From Mycobacterium sp. (GTDB taxonomy: Bacteria > Actinomycetota > Actinomycetes > Mycobacteriales > Mycobacteriaceae): 64,000 bases of DNA. Below are positions 32,591-41,235 of the stretch, piece by piece. Location: assembly GCF_004298145.1 (NCBI RefSeq), contig NZ_SCRH01000047.1, positions 184,244-248,243 on the forward strand, in the 5' to 3' direction. The position numbers and the translations under genes were made by a program. The notes below the pieces were generated by a model. That model saw only the letters and a program-made list of their open reading frames with translations, did no database searches and had not been told where the DNA came from. The first letter of the stretch is position 1. Every line of letters begins with the position of its first letter.

Positions 32591-33027
32591 GTCGTCGACT
32601 TTCACCGGACGACTTAGCGGCCGGAACCGCCTTGCCCGAGCGGCGGTTCGGGCCGCAGACCCGCACCGATATCGTCCGCTATCAGGGCGCCAGCGGCGAC
32701 TTCAACCCTATTCATCACGATGACGAGTTCGCGCGATCAGCTGGTATGCCAGGCATTTTCAGTGTTGGCATGCTGCAGGCCGGGTACCTGGGCACCTACT
32801 GCGTGGAGCTGTTCGGTCCGGAAAGTGTGCGACGGCTGTCGGTCAGATTCGCCGAGCAAGTCTGGCCCGGCGACGAGTTGGTGTGCCGGGGCACCGTGTC
32901 CACCGTGACGCCGACCGAGGACGGGCACACTGCCGAATTGGAATTGACCGTTGGCCGCCTCGACGGCGTTGTCGCGGTATCGGCCGCCGCAACGGTGCTG
33001 CTCCCCGGCAACGGGGCACCGTCATGA
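32587..33027 (+). CDS. MaoC-like hydratase subunit, HadB-type (catalytic)
   Basis: 146 residues, hot-dog fold. The hydratase-2 motif is present: GDFNPIHHDDEFARSAGMPG near residue 38, with Asp and His as catalytic pair. It overlaps the HadA-type partner by 4 nt, so 1:1 synthesis is likely. Role: R-specific hydration of 2-enoyl-CoA, followed by oxidation by the SDR or by retro-aldol cleavage by the Ltp2-like enzyme at 39419, as in steroid side-chain degradation. The stop codon overlaps a further ATG (ATGA) that opens a 39-codon ORF of doubtful reality. Confidence 0.88.
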   Translation: MSRRLSPDDLAAGTALPERRFGPQTRTDIVRYQGASGDFNPIHHDDEFARSAGMPGIFSVGMLQAGYLGTYCVELFGPESVRRLSVRFAEQVWPGDELVCRGTVSTVTPTEDGHTAELELTVGRLDGVVAVSAAATVLLPGNGAPS

Positions 33028-33147
33028 CGGGCATTCACCAAATCCAGACGGTTGCCGTCGGTAACCTGATGGAAGGCATTGCCGGGGTGAGCAGACCTGG
33101 TGACGTTGGTCCCTACCACCGACCCGCGCCCCGATTAAAGTAAAAGA

Positions 33148-33160
33148 CTAACCACGTTAG
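33148..33160. promoter_or_regulatory. TAACnnnGTTA operator, upstream of amidohydrolase 3
   Basis: CTAAC-CAC-GTTAG, perfect 5-bp arms, 15 nt before the amidohydrolase ATG and overlapping the likely leader. So close to the ribosome site, it would act as a repressor block if the transcript starts just upstream. Confidence 0.62.
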
Positions 33161-33175
33161 CGAAAAGGAGTGACG

Positions 33176-34330
33176 ATGCCGCTGCAGGATCACATGCAGT
33201 TGATCTCCGTCGACGACCACCTGATCGAGCACCCTCGGGTGTGGGCCGACCGGCTGCCGGCCAAATATCAAGAGCTCGGCCCGCGCATCGTGGAGGTGCC
33301 GCGGGCCAAGGGCGGTCCGCCCAGCCAGGTGTGGGAGTACCAGGGCCAGACGTACCCGCAGATCGGTCTCAACGCGGTAGCCGGCAAGAAGCCCGAAGAG
33401 TATGGTATCGACCCCTCGCGCTTCGATGAGATGCTGCCCGGCTGTTACGACCCGGTGCAGCGGTTGGCCGACATGGACCTCGACGGAGTCGAGGCTGCGC
33501 TGTGTTTCCCTTCCTTTCCCCGGTTCGCGGGCACCGTGTTCCTGGAGGGCGCTGACCGTGAGGTGGCGCTTGCGTCGGTGACGGCGTTCAACGATTTCAT
33601 TCTCGACGAGTGGTGCGCGGCGGCACCCCGCCGATACATCCCACTGGTCATCCTGCCGTTGTGGGACGTCGATCGCGCTGTCGCCGAGGTGCACCGGACC
33701 TTTGCCAAGGGCGCGAAAACCATTGCGTTCCCTGAGAATCCGTATCCGCTCGGTCTGCCATCGATTCACACCGACCACTGGGACCCGCTGTTCAGCGTCG
33801 CCGAGGAATACGACATGCCCCTGTCGTTGCACTTCGGCACGTCGGGCCAATCTCCCCGGCCGTCGCCGGACGGGCCCCTCGCGGTCAGTATCTCGTTGTT
33901 CAGCTGCAACTCCATGTACGCCCTGTCCGACCTGCTGTTTTCGCCGGTATTCCACCGTCATCCCAAGCTGAAGGTGGCATTGTCCGAGGGCGGCATCGGC
34001 TGGGTGCCCTTCATGCTCGAGCGAGCGGACTACGTGTGGGAGCGGCACCGCTTCTACCAGAACGTCAATCAGGAACGCCGGCCGTCGGAGCTGTATTACG
34101 ACCACATCTATTCGTGCTTCATCGAAGACCATCACGGACTGGAAGCCCGCGACGAGGTCGGCATGGACAACATCTTGTGGGAGTGCGACTACCCGCACTC
34201 CGATTCCAATTGGCCCAACAGCCGCAAGGTCGCCGAAGAAGTGTTCATGAAGATCCCGGACGCAGACGTCCACAAGATCGTCGAACTCAACGCACGGCGG
34301 GTATTCAATTTCCCCCGCGCCGAGAAATGA
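33176..34330 (+). CDS. Amidohydrolase-2 family protein, third of four
   Basis: 384 residues from ATG 33176 (GGAG 5 nt upstream; an in-frame GTG at 33170 overlaps that GGAG). Same landmarks as the copies at 6526 and 7686: SVDDHLIEHPRVW at residue 11, LHFGTSGQ near residue 219, LSEGGIGWVPFM near residue 271, CDYPHSDSNWP near residue 337. Metal-dependent C-C or C-N cleaving family. Controlled by its own TAACnnnGTTA site, so it responds with the acyl-CoA block rather than only with its paralogues. Ends in ATGA with a small coiled-coil gene. Confidence 0.88.
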   Translation: MPLQDHMQLISVDDHLIEHPRVWADRLPAKYQELGPRIVEVPRAKGGPPSQVWEYQGQTYPQIGLNAVAGKKPEEYGIDPSRFDEMLPGCYDPVQRLADMDLDGVEAALCFPSFPRFAGTVFLEGADREVALASVTAFNDFILDEWCAAAPRRYIPLVILPLWDVDRAVAEVHRTFAKGAKTIAFPENPYPLGLPSIHTDHWDPLFSVAEEYDMPLSLHFGTSGQSPRPSPDGPLAVSISLFSCNSMYALSDLLFSPVFHRHPKLKVALSEGGIGWVPFMLERADYVWERHRFYQNVNQERRPSELYYDHIYSCFIEDHHGLEARDEVGMDNILWECDYPHSDSNWPNSRKVAEEVFMKIPDADVHKIVELNARRVFNFPRAEK

Positions 34331-34605
34331 GCCGCGACTCGATAGAACCGATCCCACCCGAAGTCATGCTCGGTACCTCGGACTGGGATGACGAAGATCT
34401 GCTGACCGTCATCGAGGCATCGGATCGCCTCATCGGAGAGATCAGCGCCACACGAGAGCGTATCCGGCACGCGGAAGAGGTTCTGGCAGAGGGTAGTACG
34501 GCGACCGTGCCTGGGACCAACCTGGCTGCCGAACGCAAACGCTTGGAGGACTTGATGCAGGCGGTCGAACGCATCAAGGCCGCGCAGACCAACGCCCCTC
34601 GGTGA
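34327..34605 (+). CDS. Small coiled-coil protein of unknown function
   Basis: 92 residues from the ATG in the ATGA overlap with the amidohydrolase. Acidic N-terminus (EVMLGTSDWDDEDLLTVIEA) followed by two helices with heptad character (IGEISATRERIRHAEEVLAE and ERKRLEDLMQAVERIKAA). It has no Cys, no signal peptide and no known family that I recognise. Strict coupling to the amidohydrolase suggests an accessory or oligomerisation partner. Followed directly by a HAD hydrolase gene with no gap. Confidence 0.7.
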   Translation: MSRDSIEPIPPEVMLGTSDWDDEDLLTVIEASDRLIGEISATRERIRHAEEVLAEGSTATVPGTNLAAERKRLEDLMQAVERIKAAQTNAPR

Positions 34606-35238
34606 ATGGTGCAGTCGCGAATGCGTGGGCCCATCAAAGCTGTTGTCTTCGACATGGGCGGAGTGCTGACCGTCGATCCCTTCCAGGCCTGTCGTGACTA
34701 TGCCGTCGAGTTGGGCATACCGGCGGACACGTTCGTCGACCACCTGCGCGGTCCGAAGTTCGCCGAAGTGGAAACCGGTGACTGCTCGATACGCGATTTC
34801 CTCAAGTTCGTCTGCCGGGATGTCGAGGTGCGGCTGGGCACCCGCGTCGACATTCATCGTCTGGGCGCCTGCCTGGCCGCCGGCCAGCAGGTGCGTCCCG
34901 AGATGGTTGCGTTGGTGCACGACCTGGTAAGGGGTGGAGTGAAGGTCGGTGTGCTCACCAACAATGCGAAAGAGGCACGATCGTGGTGGACCAGCGGTGT
35001 GCTGCCGATCGAAAGTTTCGCAGCGATCGTGGATTCTTCGGAGGTCGGCATGCGAAAACCCGATCCGGCGATCTTCGCACTCACGGCCGAGCGCATCGGT
35101 TGCCGGCCAGACGGATTGCTGTACTTCGACGACTCCGCAGAGAACGTCGCTGGAGCCGTGGCGTCGGGTCTTATCGCTCGATTGTTCAACTCGCCGGGCG
35201 ACTGCCGGCGCGAATGTGCCGACCGTGGACTGGTGTAG
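34606..35238 (+). CDS. HAD-superfamily hydrolase (subfamily IA, sEH-N-like)
   Basis: 210 residues, starting at ATG 34606 right after the previous stop, or at ATG 34621. HAD motif I is VFDMGGVL near residue 12 (the second Asp is Gly, a common variant), motif II TNNAKEA near residue 114, motif III Lys in GMRKPDPAIF near residue 147, and motif IV YFDDSAENV near residue 173. Likely a phosphatase, or related to the N-terminal domain of soluble epoxide hydrolase. Substrate unknown. The last gene before the next TAACnnnGTTA promoter. Confidence 0.88.
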   Translation: MVQSRMRGPIKAVVFDMGGVLTVDPFQACRDYAVELGIPADTFVDHLRGPKFAEVETGDCSIRDFLKFVCRDVEVRLGTRVDIHRLGACLAAGQQVRPEMVALVHDLVRGGVKVGVLTNNAKEARSWWTSGVLPIESFAAIVDSSEVGMRKPDPAIFALTAERIGCRPDGLLYFDDSAENVAGAVASGLIARLFNSPGDCRRECADRGLV

Positions 35239-35275
35239 CCGCCATGTTTGTGCCCCATGCCACAGTCGAATAAGC

Positions 35276-35286
35276 TAACCAGGTTA
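35276..35286. promoter_or_regulatory. TAACnnnGTTA operator, upstream of epimerase-PEP fusion gene
   Basis: TAACC-A-GGTTA, perfect palindrome, 36 nt before the ATG. Identical to the site at 49610-49620 and differing only in the central base from the site at 29636. Confidence 0.68.
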
Positions 35287-35322
35287 TAGTTAAGTAATCG
35301 GTTTGAGACCTGTGAAGGTGAG

Positions 35323-37953
35323 ATGTCGGGACGAGTTCTGGTTACCGGAGGCACCGGCGCCGCCGGCGCCGCGACGGTCAAATGGCTGCGCCGGATGGGC
35401 GCCGATGTCGTGGTCTTGGCGCGGCGCACGCCCGCGGTACCGATCCCAGGCGTGACCTACGTAGCCGCCGACATCCAGGATGCCGACAGCGTGTCGCGCG
35501 CCGTCGCAGATTGCGACGCGATAGTCCATTTCGCCTGGACGGTCTCGGCAATGCAAAGCCCCGAGGTCGCCGAGGGCATCGACATCGGCGGCACCACCAA
35601 CCTGCTGCGCGGGATGACTGACCACGACTGCCGCAGGATGGTGTTCGCCTCGTCGATCACCGTCTACGGCGGCCACCCGGACCATCCGCAGCCGTTCACC
35701 GAGGACGAGACACCGCGCCCCGCGGCCTCGTTCCACTACGAACGCAACAAGGTGCGCGCGGAGAAGATGATCACCGAGTCCGGTGTGGAGGCGGTCAACG
35801 TGCGCCCGACCGTGATCGTCGGGCGCTCGGCGTGGAGTGCGCCGGCCAGCATCTTCCGCCAACCGGTGGTTGTCACACCCGGCCGCGAGGCACGCATGCA
35901 GCTGGTCCACGTCGACGACGTCGGGCGGTTCTGCGCGTCGGCGGCGTTGGGCGGGCCGACCGGCACCGTCAATCTCAACGCGGATGACACCCTGACCTTC
36001 AGTGAGATGGCCCGGATCGTGGGAAGGCCGGTGCTGAATTCCGGTGCGCGGTTCTCCCGGGCGCTGGCCGGCGCGATCGGCAAGGCGCGCAACTACCAGT
36101 CGGTGCCCGACCTCATCGAGCTGTTCATGCACTACCCGCTGGGTGACACCCGCAAGTTGCACGAGGAGTTCGGGTTCTCCTGCGCTTTCAGCTCGGCCGA
36201 GGCCGTCGCCGACATGACGGACTGGTCGTCGAGCAAATGGACAGTCGGCACCCGCTCGGTGCGCAAGCCCGTCCGCTTGGCCGAGCCGGTCGTCTTTCCG
36301 CGCGACACCACGGGGTCAGACGGCAGCGCGGTGCGGATCGTGCCGTCCGAATACACGGGTGAATTCGACAACGTCACCGGCGATCCGGCCCTGCCCGAGT
36401 GGAGCGCGGCGAATCTCTCCGAGGCGTTTCCGGGGCCGATGACCCCATTCTCGCTCGGCCTGGCAACCCGCATCATGTTCAGCGCCGCGAATCTTCTCGA
36501 TAGCCTCTTCCCGCTCGACCCCGAGTTGATGAGCATGGTCAGTGCCAAACAGGTTGGCACGATTGGCCATCGGCTCTACAACAACATGACGGTGATGAAG
36601 GAACTCGCAAAAGCCATTCCGGGCCAGACCCCGGAGAGCTTCGAGCACCAGATGAACGGCACCCCCTTGCCGGATGGATACCGCGCGCCACGGATGACGG
36701 CCGCCGACGTTGTCGCCGCGGGCAAAGCGGCATTTAAGGGTGGACCCCAGATCTCCGGTCTCGGACACGAGGTGTCCGACATGGAACGCCGGACCGAGCG
36801 GTTGGTCGCCGGCCGACCCGACCTGCAAGGCCTCACCGATCACAAGTTGCTCGCTCGCATCGAGCTGATTACCGACATGGTGGTGCGCGCGTGGGATATC
36901 AACTGTATGAACACGTTTATGGTCAGCCTTCCCATGAATCTGATCGCACAGCGCTACGGCGATGACGTCGCGATGAACGTGCGCGCCGGGACACAGAACC
37001 TGCGCAGTGCGGCTCTGCTGGCCGGGGTGCGCGAACTCGCCGGGATCGTCGCAACGGATGACGGGCTGCGCCGGTTGATCGACGACAGCCCCCGCGAGGT
37101 GGTTCTGGACAAACTTCGCAGCGATGCGCCGCTATTCGCCGCCAGGTTCGACCGGCTGGTCGCGGACTGCGGACATCGTGGACCCGGCGAGACGGAACTG
37201 AGCAACCCCGTCTACGCCGACGCACCCGAACTGCTGCTGCGCTCGGTGATGGGCAGCATCCACACCGGACATGCGCCTCCCGCCGTACGCGCGCGAACGC
37301 CGTTGGGGCGCTCATTGGTTCGCACCGCAGTCAGCGCGATTGCGCGACGGGAACGCGGACGCGACGTCTGTATGCGCATCACCTATGAGCTGCGACTCGC
37401 CCTGCGGGAATGGGGGCGCCGGCTGGCCGAGCGGGGAACGCTCGAGGCGACGACCGACGTTCACTACCTGTCGGTGGACGAAATCTACTATCCGCCCGCG
37501 GATTCCACGGAACGCGTGGCGCGGCGTCGCGACGAACGAAAGCGACTGGCCGCGCTGAACTTCCCGATTCACTTCCGCCAGCCGTGGAGCCCGCCCGACG
37601 ACACCGCCGTCGACGGCGCCGAAGTGCTCAACGGGCTCGCCGTCTCGCCCGGATTGGCGCAGGGGAGGGTCCGCATCATGGTGGACGCGGATGACGACTT
37701 CGAGCCCGGGGAAATCCTGGTTGCCAACGTCACCGACACCGGGTGGACCCCCTTCTTCGGTTGCGCCGCCGCGGTGGTCACCAACGTCGGGGGCATGATG
37801 TCGCACGCGGCGATCGTCGCCCGAGAATTCGGTGTGCCCGCGGTGGTCAACACCGTGACCGCGACTCAACGTCTCAGAAACGGCCAACTCGTCGAGGTCG
37901 ACGGCAGGGCGGGCACCATTCGCATCATCGATGAAACACCATCCGCGGTATAG
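35323..37953 (+). CDS. NAD-epimerase fused to PEP-synthase-like C-terminal swivel domain
   Basis: 876 residues. Residues 1-310 form an extended SDR/epimerase: VTGGTGAAGAATV at residue 7 and HYERNKVRAEK near residue 143 with Tyr-x3-Lys. Residues 400-680 resemble the middle region of PEP synthase/rifampicin phosphotransferase (GHRGPGETELSNP near residue 617). Residues 765-870 form a phosphohistidine swivel domain, GGMMSHAAIVAREFGVPA, with His828. No ATP-grasp domain is visible, so the phosphate donor for His828 is unclear. Possibly a two-activity enzyme on a hydroxylated substrate. Followed 12 nt later by a DUF7064-like gene. Confidence 0.82.
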   Translation: MSGRVLVTGGTGAAGAATVKWLRRMGADVVVLARRTPAVPIPGVTYVAADIQDADSVSRAVADCDAIVHFAWTVSAMQSPEVAEGIDIGGTTNLLRGMTDHDCRRMVFASSITVYGGHPDHPQPFTEDETPRPAASFHYERNKVRAEKMITESGVEAVNVRPTVIVGRSAWSAPASIFRQPVVVTPGREARMQLVHVDDVGRFCASAALGGPTGTVNLNADDTLTFSEMARIVGRPVLNSGARFSRALAGAIGKARNYQSVPDLIELFMHYPLGDTRKLHEEFGFSCAFSSAEAVADMTDWSSSKWTVGTRSVRKPVRLAEPVVFPRDTTGSDGSAVRIVPSEYTGEFDNVTGDPALPEWSAANLSEAFPGPMTPFSLGLATRIMFSAANLLDSLFPLDPELMSMVSAKQVGTIGHRLYNNMTVMKELAKAIPGQTPESFEHQMNGTPLPDGYRAPRMTAADVVAAGKAAFKGGPQISGLGHEVSDMERRTERLVAGRPDLQGLTDHKLLARIELITDMVVRAWDINCMNTFMVSLPMNLIAQRYGDDVAMNVRAGTQNLRSAALLAGVRELAGIVATDDGLRRLIDDSPREVVLDKLRSDAPLFAARFDRLVADCGHRGPGETELSNPVYADAPELLLRSVMGSIHTGHAPPAVRARTPLGRSLVRTAVSAIARRERGRDVCMRITYELRLALREWGRRLAERGTLEATTDVHYLSVDEIYYPPADSTERVARRRDERKRLAALNFPIHFRQPWSPPDDTAVDGAEVLNGLAVSPGLAQGRVRIMVDADDDFEPGEILVANVTDTGWTPFFGCAAAVVTNVGGMMSHAAIVAREFGVPAVVNTVTATQRLRNGQLVEVDGRAGTIRIIDETPSAV

Positions 37954-37965
37954 GAGGGATGCACC

Positions 37966-38973
37966 GTGTCAGGCAAGAGCGATTTCGGACATCGGACACT
38001 CGTCGGGACTTTCGAACCCAGCGGATCCGACTCGGATCCGACGCGCACGTATTTCGGTCTTTCACTGTCGATTACGTGGTTCTATCTCAACTTCCGGGAT
38101 AGCGACGGCAAGCTGCACTTCGCTTACCGGGGTGTCTTGGGGCTCGAGGGGTCGATGCACGGAACATGCTTCGAGTCCCGTGATGGCGCCCTGCGCAAAA
38201 TGACCATGCCGACCGGACGTGAGTTCTTCCGTGGCCCCGTCGTCACCACCGCGACCGATGAGCAGTACCGCATTGCCAGTAAGCCCTCCGAACCGGGCTA
38301 CGCCACAGGTCAGCCCTTTGAGATGGCACGCACGGCAACCGAACTGAGCTACCGCGAAGGCGACGAACTTGTCTTCGGCGGCCGGCGGCTCGGACCGGGA
38401 ATGCAGGTGTACGTGCCCAGCGGCCCGACACCGCTCTTGTACACCTCACTGCTGCACCGGGTTTCGGGAACGGCGTTCGGGAAGTCGGCGGAGGGATTCC
38501 TATGGCTCGACCACTGCTACCTACCGCCCGGGGTCACGTGGCGGAACAGCGACTTTTTCAAGGGTGTCGAACTGGCATGGACTCCCTTCGGTACCGAGTT
38601 CACCGATGGGTCGATAGAAATGGGCCACATCTGCTACGGCGCTGACGGTTTCAACTTCGCGGTGATCGTCGACGGCGACGGCGAGGTCTTGTATGCTACC
38701 TCCAACGTGTCCGCGCGGGACATCAAGTACAAGCCCAACACGTTTCCCGAGCACATGTACTACGAAGTTGACGGCGTGGACTGGGAGTGGTCAGCGGTCG
38801 AGGACGGCGAACTCCCCGAGCAGGCTTCCGGCCATGATTTCTACCGCTCCTCGGAAGGTTATCTGCGCCGCGTCGGAGAAACCCGGACGCCGAAGGTGTA
38901 TCACTCCTACAACGAATTCTTCCCGCCGGCCATCAGCGCTTGGGAGAAGACGGGACGGATCATCGGACGGTGA
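37966..38973 (+). CDS. DUF7064-like beta-rich protein, copy 1 of 3
   Basis: 335 residues from GTG 37966, with GGAGGG 8 nt upstream. Shared N-terminus with copy 3 (GHRTLVGTFEP vs EGRTLVGTFDP). The core reads GPGMQVYVPSGPTPLLYTSL, VSGTAFGKSAEGFLWLDHCY and LPPGVTW. Mostly strand-forming, without signal peptide or membrane segment. I believe it belongs to the uncharacterised family with a two-lobed lipocalin-like (AttH/CrtC-type) fold, whose members include terpenoid hydratases; that is memory and pattern, not a search. It sits between the epimerase-PEP fusion and a DUF35/aldolase pair. Confidence 0.6.
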   Translation: MSGKSDFGHRTLVGTFEPSGSDSDPTRTYFGLSLSITWFYLNFRDSDGKLHFAYRGVLGLEGSMHGTCFESRDGALRKMTMPTGREFFRGPVVTTATDEQYRIASKPSEPGYATGQPFEMARTATELSYREGDELVFGGRRLGPGMQVYVPSGPTPLLYTSLLHRVSGTAFGKSAEGFLWLDHCYLPPGVTWRNSDFFKGVELAWTPFGTEFTDGSIEMGHICYGADGFNFAVIVDGDGEVLYATSNVSARDIKYKPNTFPEHMYYEVDGVDWEWSAVEDGELPEQASGHDFYRSSEGYLRRVGETRTPKVYHSYNEFFPPAISAWEKTGRIIGR

Positions 38974-39422
38974 CCAGCGACAGGCGAGCAGAGGTGCTCT
39001 CATCGGTCGGGCCGTTGCTGCGGCCGGCTCCGACCCCCGATGAGGAGGAGTTCTGGCGCTCCGGTGCGGACGGCACGCTGCGAATGCAGCGATGCGGGAA
39101 CTGCCGGAAATTCCAGCACCCGCCGAACCCCGTTTGCTTCCACTGTGTTTCGCGCGACCTGGCCTTCGAGCCGGTGAGTGGCGATGGGATCGTGTATTCC
39201 TTCACCATCAACCATCAGCCCTGGTTGCCGCACCTGCGCGACCCCTACGCCGTGATTGTGGTCGAGCTCGACGAACAACCGGGGCTGCGTTTCGTCAGCC
39301 GCCTGGTGGACACTCCGGTGGCCGACGTTCGGATCGGCACACGGGTGCGTGTTGTCTTCGAGCCGCTGGGTGAGGGGTTGTTCGCGCCGATGTTCACCGC
39401 TGTCGGGGAGGAGCGGCGATGA
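38970..39422 (+). CDS. DUF35 Zn-ribbon/OB-fold partner of Ltp2-like aldolase
   Basis: 150 residues from GTG 38970 in a GTGA overlap. N-terminal helix (PDEEEFWRSGADGTLRMQ), Zn ribbon CGNCRKFQHPPNPVCFHC near residue 42, then an OB fold (GIVYSFTINHQPWLPHL). In steroid side-chain degradation the DUF35 domain of ChsH2 binds the Ltp2 aldolase and is required for its activity. The Ltp2-like gene follows with a 4-nt overlap, so the same complex is expected here. Confidence 0.88.
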   Translation: MTSDRRAEVLSSVGPLLRPAPTPDEEEFWRSGADGTLRMQRCGNCRKFQHPPNPVCFHCVSRDLAFEPVSGDGIVYSFTINHQPWLPHLRDPYAVIVVELDEQPGLRFVSRLVDTPVADVRIGTRVRVVFEPLGEGLFAPMFTAVGEERR

Positions 39423-40600
39423 CCAACCCCGAGCGGGAGGCGGTCATCCGCGGTTTCGGCGCCTCCCAGGTGGGACGCCGGCTACCGGTCAGCGAGATGG
39501 CCTTGACCGTCGATGCATGCCTGGCCGCGCTGGCCGATGCGGGCCTCCAGCGTGGCGAGATCGATGGCCTCGCAACGTTCCCCGGTGGAGGATTCGACAC
39601 CCCGGGCTTGGCCGGTCCGGGAGCCGACGAGGTGCACGCTGCCCTGGGTTTGCAGACCAACTGGAAATTCGGCGGCCCCGAAGGCGGCCAGCTGAGTGCC
39701 TTCTTCTCGGCCTGCCTTGCGGTCGCCACCGGCCTCGCCCGCCACGTCCTGGTGTATCGCACGGTCGGTGAAGCTTCGGCGCAGGGGGCTGCGGGGCGGG
39801 CGGGGGCACTCGCCGGTGCTGCGGACGCCGCGGTCTCGGGGTTCCGCCGCTGGCTCGCGCCGTTCGACGCGCACTCGCCGGCTAACTGGATCGCCCTCTA
39901 CGCCCAACGCCATATGCACGAATTCGGCACCACCCGTGAGCATTTGGGTACCATCGCGGTGAACAATCGGCGCAATGCCGGAGGAAATCCGGATGCGGTG
40001 TACCGCACCCCGATGACGCTCGAGGACTACTTCAACGCACGGATGATCACCACACCGTTCGGCCTGCTGGACTGCGACGTGCCCTGCGACGCATCGGTGG
40101 CTTTCGTGGTCTCCCATGTCGATACCGCCGCCGACGGGCCGCATCCCGCCGTCGGTATCGAGTCGATCGGGTGGGCGATGCGACACCGGCCGCTGTGGGA
40201 TCAGTGGTCCGACATGACCGAGATGGCCGCATGGGACGCCGCGGCTCACCTGTGGGAGCGCAGCGAACTGCGCCCCGAGGACGTGGACCAAGTGCAGCTC
40301 TACGACGGGTTCTCCTTCCTTCCGCTGGCATGGCTGGAGGCGCTGGGGTTCTGCGGCAAGGGGGAATCCGGTCCGTTCCTCGAATCAGGCAAGCGCATCG
40401 CTTCCGACGGCAGGCTGCCGTTGAACACCGGCGGCGGTCAGCTGTCGGCGGGACGACTGCATGGATGCGGGCTGCTTTACGAGGCGTGCGTGCAACTCCG
40501 GGGCCAGGGCGGCGACCGCCAGGCCGGCCGGCCGAATACCGTGGCCGTCGGTGTCGGCGGGGGGCCCACGGCCGGCGCGGCGCTGTTGGTGCGGCGATGA
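39419..40600 (+). CDS. Ltp2-like thiolase-fold retro-aldolase (Cys-less)
   Basis: 393 residues, thiolase fold. Where thiolases carry the acyl-Cys (ACATG in the 16959 copy), this protein has GGPEGGQLSAFFSACL, so the nucleophile is missing. The Tyr used by Ltp2 aldolases appears in QLYDGFSFLPLAW near residue 292, and NTGGGQLSAGRLHG near residue 339 closes the active site. The family cleaves a 3-hydroxyacyl-CoA with a branched beta-carbon into a ketone or aldehyde and a shorter acyl-CoA. Paired with DUF35 upstream and MaoC hydratases at 32141-33027. Confidence 0.83.
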   Translation: MTNPEREAVIRGFGASQVGRRLPVSEMALTVDACLAALADAGLQRGEIDGLATFPGGGFDTPGLAGPGADEVHAALGLQTNWKFGGPEGGQLSAFFSACLAVATGLARHVLVYRTVGEASAQGAAGRAGALAGAADAAVSGFRRWLAPFDAHSPANWIALYAQRHMHEFGTTREHLGTIAVNNRRNAGGNPDAVYRTPMTLEDYFNARMITTPFGLLDCDVPCDASVAFVVSHVDTAADGPHPAVGIESIGWAMRHRPLWDQWSDMTEMAAWDAAAHLWERSELRPEDVDQVQLYDGFSFLPLAWLEALGFCGKGESGPFLESGKRIASDGRLPLNTGGGQLSAGRLHGCGLLYEACVQLRGQGGDRQAGRPNTVAVGVGGGPTAGAALLVRR

Positions 40601-41235
40601 GCGCGGTCGTGGAGGTGGCGTTGATCCGTCACGGCCTGCCGAACCGGATCGAGGGCATCGTCAAACCCGACCCGGCGCTTACCGAGAGCGGTTTCGAACA
40701 GGCCCGGGCAGTCGCAGCCGCACTGGTGCTGTTGCCCGTCCGGACGATCGCCAGCAGTGCGCTGCTGCGCGCCCGCCAGACGGCCCAGCCCACAGCCGAG
40801 AAGCTGGGCCTGGCCGTGGACATCCACGAAGACCTCGCGGAATTCGACAACGGCGCCGACTTCTACATCCCGATCGAGGACATGATCGCCGAAGCCGATC
40901 CACGGCTGGACAAATGGCGGGAAATGATGGCCCGGCCCGATATGGAAGGACCATTGGCCGACTTCCGGCGTACGGCGACCGCGGCGGTCGGGCGGGTGGC
41001 CGTCGCCGGCCCACCCGGCCTGGGAGCGATCTTCTGTCACGGCGGGGTCATCGGGGCATGTGTGGAGAAGGCTGTCGGCGATGTTCGCCTGCCGCTGGCC
41101 GAGCCGCATTACGGCTCGATCACCCGCATCGTCATTGAGTCCGGTGGTCAATGGAAGTTGCGGACGTACAACGAGATCCACCACATTGAACGGTTGACAA
41201 GGCGCCGGGAGGAGCGTAATGAGTTTTCGCGATGA
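40597..41235 (+). CDS. Histidine phosphatase family protein
   Basis: 212 residues from ATG 40597 in an ATGA overlap with the aldolase. The catalytic LIRHGLP is at residue 9, Arg in SSALLRARQTAQP near residue 52, and the second His in FCHGGVIGACVEKAV near residue 147. Phosphoglycerate-mutase-like branch, cytosolic. Substrate not predictable; in this operon removal of a phosphate or pyrophosphate from an isoprenoid-type ester is possible but speculative. It overlaps the BKACE gene by 17 nt. Confidence 0.88.
   Translation: MSAVVEVALIRHGLPNRIEGIVKPDPALTESGFEQARAVAAALVLLPVRTIASSALLRARQTAQPTAEKLGLAVDIHEDLAEFDNGADFYIPIEDMIAEADPRLDKWREMMARPDMEGPLADFRRTATAAVGRVAVAGPPGLGAIFCHGGVIGACVEKAVGDVRLPLAEPHYGSITRIVIESGGQWKLRTYNEIHHIERLTRRREERNEFSR

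Noticed and set aside
29636..35286. KstR (cholesterol regulator) sites
   Set aside because: KstR recognises AAC-N2-GTT; the palindromes here have a 3-nt spacer between AAC and GTT, so direct assignment is not supported.
40171..41235. A 354-residue phosphatase starting inside the aldolase gene
   Set aside because: The first 140 codons overlap the aldolase in another frame and are Arg/Gly-rich; ATG 40597 gives the family N-terminus with RHG at residue 11.
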